Of a DNA stretch of 64,000 nucleotides, positions 60,823 to 64,000 are shown piece by piece (the first letter of the stretch is position 1; every line of letters starts with the position of its first letter). Made by a program: the position numbers and the translations under genes. Source of the DNA: Nonomuraea typhae (GTDB lineage: Bacteria > Actinomycetota > Actinomycetes > Streptosporangiales > Streptosporangiaceae); contig NZ_VRLV01000007.1 in assembly GCF_009760925.1 (NCBI RefSeq), forward strand, positions 434,001-498,000, written 5' to 3'. Under the pieces are notes generated by a model that did no database searches, was not told the origin of the DNA, and was given only the letters and a program-made list of their open reading frames with translations.

Positions 60823-61686
60823 ATGACTAGCGACAGCCAGGAGCACGGCGCTGTGCGCCGCCCTGTCAAGGACGAGGTGGACGTGGTCGCCGAAGAGACT
60901 CAGAAGGCTAAGGACGGCAAGAAGAAGGACAAAAAGGGGTCGTTCTGGAAGGAACTCCCCGTCCTGGTCGTCGTGGCCCTCGTTTTGGCCTTGATCATCA
61001 AGACGTTCGTGATCCAGGCGTTCTACATTCCGTCTGAGTCGATGGAGAACACCCTGCTCAAGAACGACAGGGTGCTCGTGAACAAGCTGGTCTACCACAC
61101 GCGTGACATCGAGCGCGGTGACGTCGTGGTCTTCTCGGGCGTCGACTCCTGGGACGGCGAGTTCGTCCTGGAGGAGCCGTCCAACCCGATCGCGGCCTTC
61201 TTCCGCTGGGTCGGCACCGCCTTCGGCGTGGTGCCGGGCGAGAAGGACTACATCAAGCGGGTCATCGGCGTCGGCGGCGACCACGTCAAGTGCTGCGACG
61301 CCAAGGGACGCATCACCGTCAACGGCGTCGCCCTGGACGAGGAGAGCTACCTCTACCCGGGCAACGTGCCCTCGCGCGAGCCGTTCGAGATCACGGTTCC
61401 CGAGGGGCGGCTGTGGGTGATGGGCGACCATCGCATGGTCTCCCTCGACTCGCGGGCGCATCAGGGCGATCCCGGAGGCGGTTCCATCCCGGAGAGCCAG
61501 GTCATCGGGCGGGCGTTCGTGATCGTCTGGCCGTTCTCGCGGGCGGGGGTGCTGCCCATTCCCGACACCTTCGCCCAGCCTGCCCTGCAGGCGATGGCCG
61601 GGGCCACGCCTCTGCTGGCCGGGTTCGCGTTCGCGGTGCCGCTGGTGCTGATCCGCCGGCGGTGGGTGCTGAGGAGGAAGCGTTGA
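60823..61686 (+). CDS. lepB: Type I signal peptidase 1
   Basis: 287 aa. Charged Lys-rich N-terminus, membrane helix about 44-66, catalytic Ser S73 (PSESMENT) and Lys K145 (YIKRVIGVGG), MGDHR box, and a second hydrophobic segment near the C-terminus (PLLAGFAFAVPLVLI). It removes signal peptides of exported proteins. ATG 60823. A ~25-residue insertion (residues 108-140) is missing from the second copy. Confidence 0.95.
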   Translation: MTSDSQEHGAVRRPVKDEVDVVAEETQKAKDGKKKDKKGSFWKELPVLVVVALVLALIIKTFVIQAFYIPSESMENTLLKNDRVLVNKLVYHTRDIERGDVVVFSGVDSWDGEFVLEEPSNPIAAFFRWVGTAFGVVPGEKDYIKRVIGVGGDHVKCCDAKGRITVNGVALDEESYLYPGNVPSREPFEITVPEGRLWVMGDHRMVSLDSRAHQGDPGGGSIPESQVIGRAFVIVWPFSRAGVLPIPDTFAQPALQAMAGATPLLAGFAFAVPLVLIRRRWVLRRKR

Positions 61687-62276
61687 TGGCCGTCACCAAG
61701 AAGGCGGAGCCCGCGAAGAAGAAAAAGGGCGGCGGCTTCCGCGAGACCATCCTCCTCCTGGTGCTGGGCGTCGGCGTGGCGTTGCTGCTGCAGGCGTTCG
61801 TGGTCGGCTCCTTCTACATCCCGTCGGAGTCGATGGAGAACACCCTGCAGATCAACGACCGGGTGTTCGTCAACAAGCTCGCGGGCAAGCCGGAGCGCGG
61901 TGACATCGTGGTCTTCAAGGGCTGGAACGGCGAGGACACCATCAAGCGCGTCATCGGCGTCGGCGGCGACAAGGTGCAGTGCTGCAACAAGGGCAGGGTC
62001 ACGGTCAACGGCGTCCCGCTGGAGGAGAAGTCCTACCTCCACCCCGACGACGAGCCGTCCGGCGACGAGTTCAAGTACACCGTGCCGCCGGGCAAGTTGT
62101 TCCTGATGGGCGATCACCGCTCGGCCTCGCAGGACTCCCGTTCCCAGATCAAGAACGGCGGCGACGCCGGCTGGATCTCGGAAGAGGACGTGATCGGCAA
62201 GGCCGTCGTGCGCTACTGGCCGCTCGGCCGCGGGGAGATCTTCCAGCGGCCGGAGATCTTCGACAAGGTGAAGTAA
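61686..62276 (+). CDS. lepB: Type I signal peptidase 2
   Basis: 196 aa. N-terminal helix about 20-42, S49 (PSESMENT), K87 (TIKRVIGVGG), MGDHRSAS box. Single N-terminal anchor, no C-terminal helix. ATG shares one base with the lepB1 stop (TGATG). Tandem signal peptidases are common in actinomycetes, where specificities partly overlap. Confidence 0.95.
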   Translation: MAVTKKAEPAKKKKGGGFRETILLLVLGVGVALLLQAFVVGSFYIPSESMENTLQINDRVFVNKLAGKPERGDIVVFKGWNGEDTIKRVIGVGGDKVQCCNKGRVTVNGVPLEEKSYLHPDDEPSGDEFKYTVPPGKLFLMGDHRSASQDSRSQIKNGGDAGWISEEDVIGKAVVRYWPLGRGEIFQRPEIFDKVK

Positions 62277-62326
62277 GCCCTTTCCGGTCGCGGTTTGCGG
62301 CTCTTGGGGCGTACGCTGCGTTAGTC

Positions 62327-62995
62327 ATGACAGTTGCGTTCCGCCCCCGCCCGAGCGTTGTCCGGCGCGACTCCGGACTGTACGCCTACGAGAGAGCGCT
62401 CGCGCGCCGGGGGCTCACTCCGATCGCGGGGGTCGACGAGGCCGGCAGGGGCGCCTGCGCCGGCCCGCTGGTGGTGGCGGCGGTCATCCTGCGCAAGGAG
62501 ATTCCCGGGCTGGGGGACTCCAAGCTGCTCACGGCCGCCACCCGCGAACGCCTCTACACACAGGTGACCAAGCACGCCGACGTCGGCGTGGTGGTCATCC
62601 CACCGGGGGAGATCGACGCCCGTGGCCTGCACCGCTGCAATGTCGAGGGAATGCGGCGGGCGGTCGCGCGGTTGACCACAGACCCGGAGTACATCCTGAC
62701 CGACGGCTTTCCCGTGCCGGGGCTCCCGGCGCCGTCGCTGGCGGTGTGGAAGGGAGATCAGGTCGCCGCGTGCGTGGCGGCGGCGTCCATCGTGGCGAAG
62801 GTGACGAGGGACCGCATGATGGTCTCGCTGGACGTGGACTTTCCGGCGTACGGCTTCGCCGAGCACAAGGGGTACACCACCGCTCGGCACCGGCTGGCGC
62901 TCGAGGCCCAAGGTCCGTGCTCGCACCACAGGTTCTCGTTCGTCACGGTGGCCAGGGAGATGGGCGACAATGAAATGGGGGCCGGGGTTGCCTGA
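62327..62995 (+). CDS. rnhB: Ribonuclease HII
   Basis: 222 aa. Catalytic residues D37 and E38 (GVDEAGRGACAGP), D126 (ILTDGFPVPG) and D162 (AKVTRDRMM) are all in place. Removes RNA from RNA-DNA hybrids and misinserted ribonucleotides. ATG 62327 after a 50-nt gap; TACGCT at about 62312 may be its -10. Confidence 0.96.
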   Translation: MTVAFRPRPSVVRRDSGLYAYERALARRGLTPIAGVDEAGRGACAGPLVVAAVILRKEIPGLGDSKLLTAATRERLYTQVTKHADVGVVVIPPGEIDARGLHRCNVEGMRRAVARLTTDPEYILTDGFPVPGLPAPSLAVWKGDQVAACVAAASIVAKVTRDRMMVSLDVDFPAYGFAEHKGYTTARHRLALEAQGPCSHHRFSFVTVAREMGDNEMGAGVA

Positions 62996-63019
62996 CCTCG
63001 GAACGACAGGAGGGACGCG

Positions 63020-63343
63020 ATGAGCGCAGAAGATCTCGAAAAGTACGAAACCGAGATGGAGCTGCAGCTTTACCGCGAGTACCGGGATGTCGTGGGCCTG
63101 TTCACCTACGTCGTGGAGACCGAGCGGCGCTTTTACCTCACGAACTCGGTCGACCTGGACGTGAAGACGGCCGGCAACGGCGATGTGTTCTTCGACGTGA
63201 AGATGCAGGACGCCTGGGTGTGGGATATGTATCGCCCTGCGCGGTTTGTGAAGAACGTCCGTGTGGTCACGTTCAAGGATGTGAACGTGGAGGAACTGGC
63301 CAAATCCGACCTCGAGATGCCCAAGGAGGGTTTCTCCAAGTAG
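63020..63343 (+). CDS. DUF2469 family protein
   Basis: 107 aa. SAEDLEKYETEMELQLYREY and VKMQDAWVWDMYRPARFVK identify the actinobacteria-specific DUF2469 family, nearly always between rnhB and yraN. Function unknown. ATG 63020 follows CAGGAGGG. Confidence 0.95.
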   Translation: MSAEDLEKYETEMELQLYREYRDVVGLFTYVVETERRFYLTNSVDLDVKTAGNGDVFFDVKMQDAWVWDMYRPARFVKNVRVVTFKDVNVEELAKSDLEMPKEGFSK

Positions 63344-63436
63344 GAGTTGTCCACAGCCCGGCGCCTTGACGCCCGGCTGTCCCCAGAATCACGCTCGGCG
63401 ATTTCCCGGAGCGCCGCCTGCGCGACAGTCTTCGCC

Positions 63437-63790
63437 ATGGCCGCGAAACAAGACCTCGGCAGGCGAGGCGAGCAGCTTGCCGTCGAGTACCTCGAGTCCG
63501 AGGGCATGGAGATCATCGAGCGCAACTGGCGCTGCCGCCACGGCGAGATCGACATCCTCGCTCGCGACGGCTCCCGCCTGGTGGTGGTGGAGGTCAAGAC
63601 CCGCTCCAGCCGCTCCCACGGCAGCGCCCTGGAGTCGGTACGGCCGGCCAAGCTGCGCCGCCTGCGCAGGCTGGCCGCGCTCTGGCTGGCCGAGCAGCCG
63701 CACTCCTTCCGCACCGTCCGCGTGGACGTCATCGCCCTGGAGCGCTTCGCCGGCGACTTCGCCATCCGGCACGTGCGGGGGGCGATCTGA
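63437..63790 (+). CDS. yraN: UPF0102/YraN family putative endonuclease
   Basis: 117 aa restriction-endonuclease-like fold: LGRRGEQLAVEYLE, NWRCRHGEIDILARD and VVEVKTRSS give the D-ExK type site. Biological role not settled. ATG 63437; one base before the next ATG at 63791. Confidence 0.93.
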   Translation: MAAKQDLGRRGEQLAVEYLESEGMEIIERNWRCRHGEIDILARDGSRLVVVEVKTRSSRSHGSALESVRPAKLRRLRRLAALWLAEQPHSFRTVRVDVIALERFAGDFAIRHVRGAI

Positions 63791-64000
63791 ATGGCCGTGG
63801 CCCGCACGCGCAGCGTCACCCTGATCGGCGTCACCGGCCATGCCGTCGAGGTCGAGGCCGACGTCGGCAACGGCCTGGCGGGCATCTCGCTGATCGGCCT
63901 GCCCGACACCACGCTCAGCGAGGCCAGGGAACGCGTTCGCTCGGCGCTGGTCAACAGCAGCTACCCGTGGCCCGACGCGCGCATCACGGTCAGCCTGTTC
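63791..64000 (+). CDS. YifB/ComM family Mg-chelatase-like ATPase, 5' part
   Basis: First 70 codons only; continues past the right edge. VTLIGVTGHAVEVEADVG and GLAGISLIGLPDTTLSEARE are the YifB N-terminal (Lon-protease-like) domain. ComM in competent bacteria is a branch-migration helicase; the role in actinobacteria is not established. Confidence 0.93.
   Translation, partial: MAVARTRSVTLIGVTGHAVEVEADVGNGLAGISLIGLPDTTLSEARERVRSALVNSSYPWPDARITVSLF

Noticed and set aside
1..64000. CRISPR arrays, tRNA or rRNA genes, insertion sequences, attachment sites
   Set aside because: No regularly spaced direct repeats with unique spacers, no cloverleaf-like sequence in any intergenic region, and no transposase or terminal repeats were recognised.

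Overview
The window is high-GC actinomycete chromosome. Four-gene conservons, an actinobacterial DUF2469 gene beside rnhB, two tandem type I signal peptidases and frequent GTG/TTG starts suggest Streptosporangiales, perhaps a Nonomuraea-like genus. The genus is an inference from style, not from a search. No rRNA, tRNA, insertion sequence or CRISPR array was seen.

Layout. 1-5690 (minus): 3' part missing of a giant secreted DNRLRE/YD-repeat RHS protein whose variable C-terminal (toxin-type) end leaves the window. 5883-7607: decayed TIGR04222 membrane-protein gene and a TetR regulator with a perfect palindromic operator in its own promoter. 7790-12007 (minus): conservon 1 (cvnDCBA). 12353-18911 (plus): glycine betaine/choline-type import operon (ATPase, double-domain permease, two tandem binding lipoproteins) ending in a choline-dehydrogenase-like GMC oxidoreductase. 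19027-21612: nucleoside deaminase, SIS isomerase and a glucosamine-kinase-like phosphotransferase. 21788-29083: polyamine ABC importer, TetR regulator, GT1 glycosyltransferase and gamma-aminobutyraldehyde-type dehydrogenase, i.e. polyamine uptake and oxidation. 29254-34265 (plus): conservon 2. 34347-35059: PadR/DUF1048 pair.

35072-51543 is the most unusual stretch. It holds three SsuC/ThiX-like permease pairs (A, B, C) and four related binding lipoproteins but only ONE ATPase gene (35072-35848). Interleaved are a cyclic-amide hydrolase with all metal ligands, an F420/FMN-type PPOX protein, an aldehyde dehydrogenase, a nitrilase-fold protein whose catalytic Cys and Lys positions read Ser and Arg, and a secreted DUF1838 protein. 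I read it as a scavenging island for small (probably N-heterocyclic or amide) solutes in which one ATPase could serve several importers; the substrate is not determinable from sequence.

51899-56147 (plus): conservon 3. 56206-64000 (plus): the conserved housekeeping block ffh-rpsP-khpA-rimM-trmD-rplS-lepB-lepB-rnhB-DUF2469-yraN-yifB.

How it fits together: the three conservons (membrane sensor-kinase-like protein, roadblock protein, DUF742 protein, small GTPase) bracket the solute-import modules, and all three carry a similar promoter about 70-90 nt before their first gene. A TGTCCGRAWA element recurs about 100-140 nt upstream of several importer operons. This suggests, without proving, coordinated control of membrane signalling and osmolyte/nitrogen-solute uptake.
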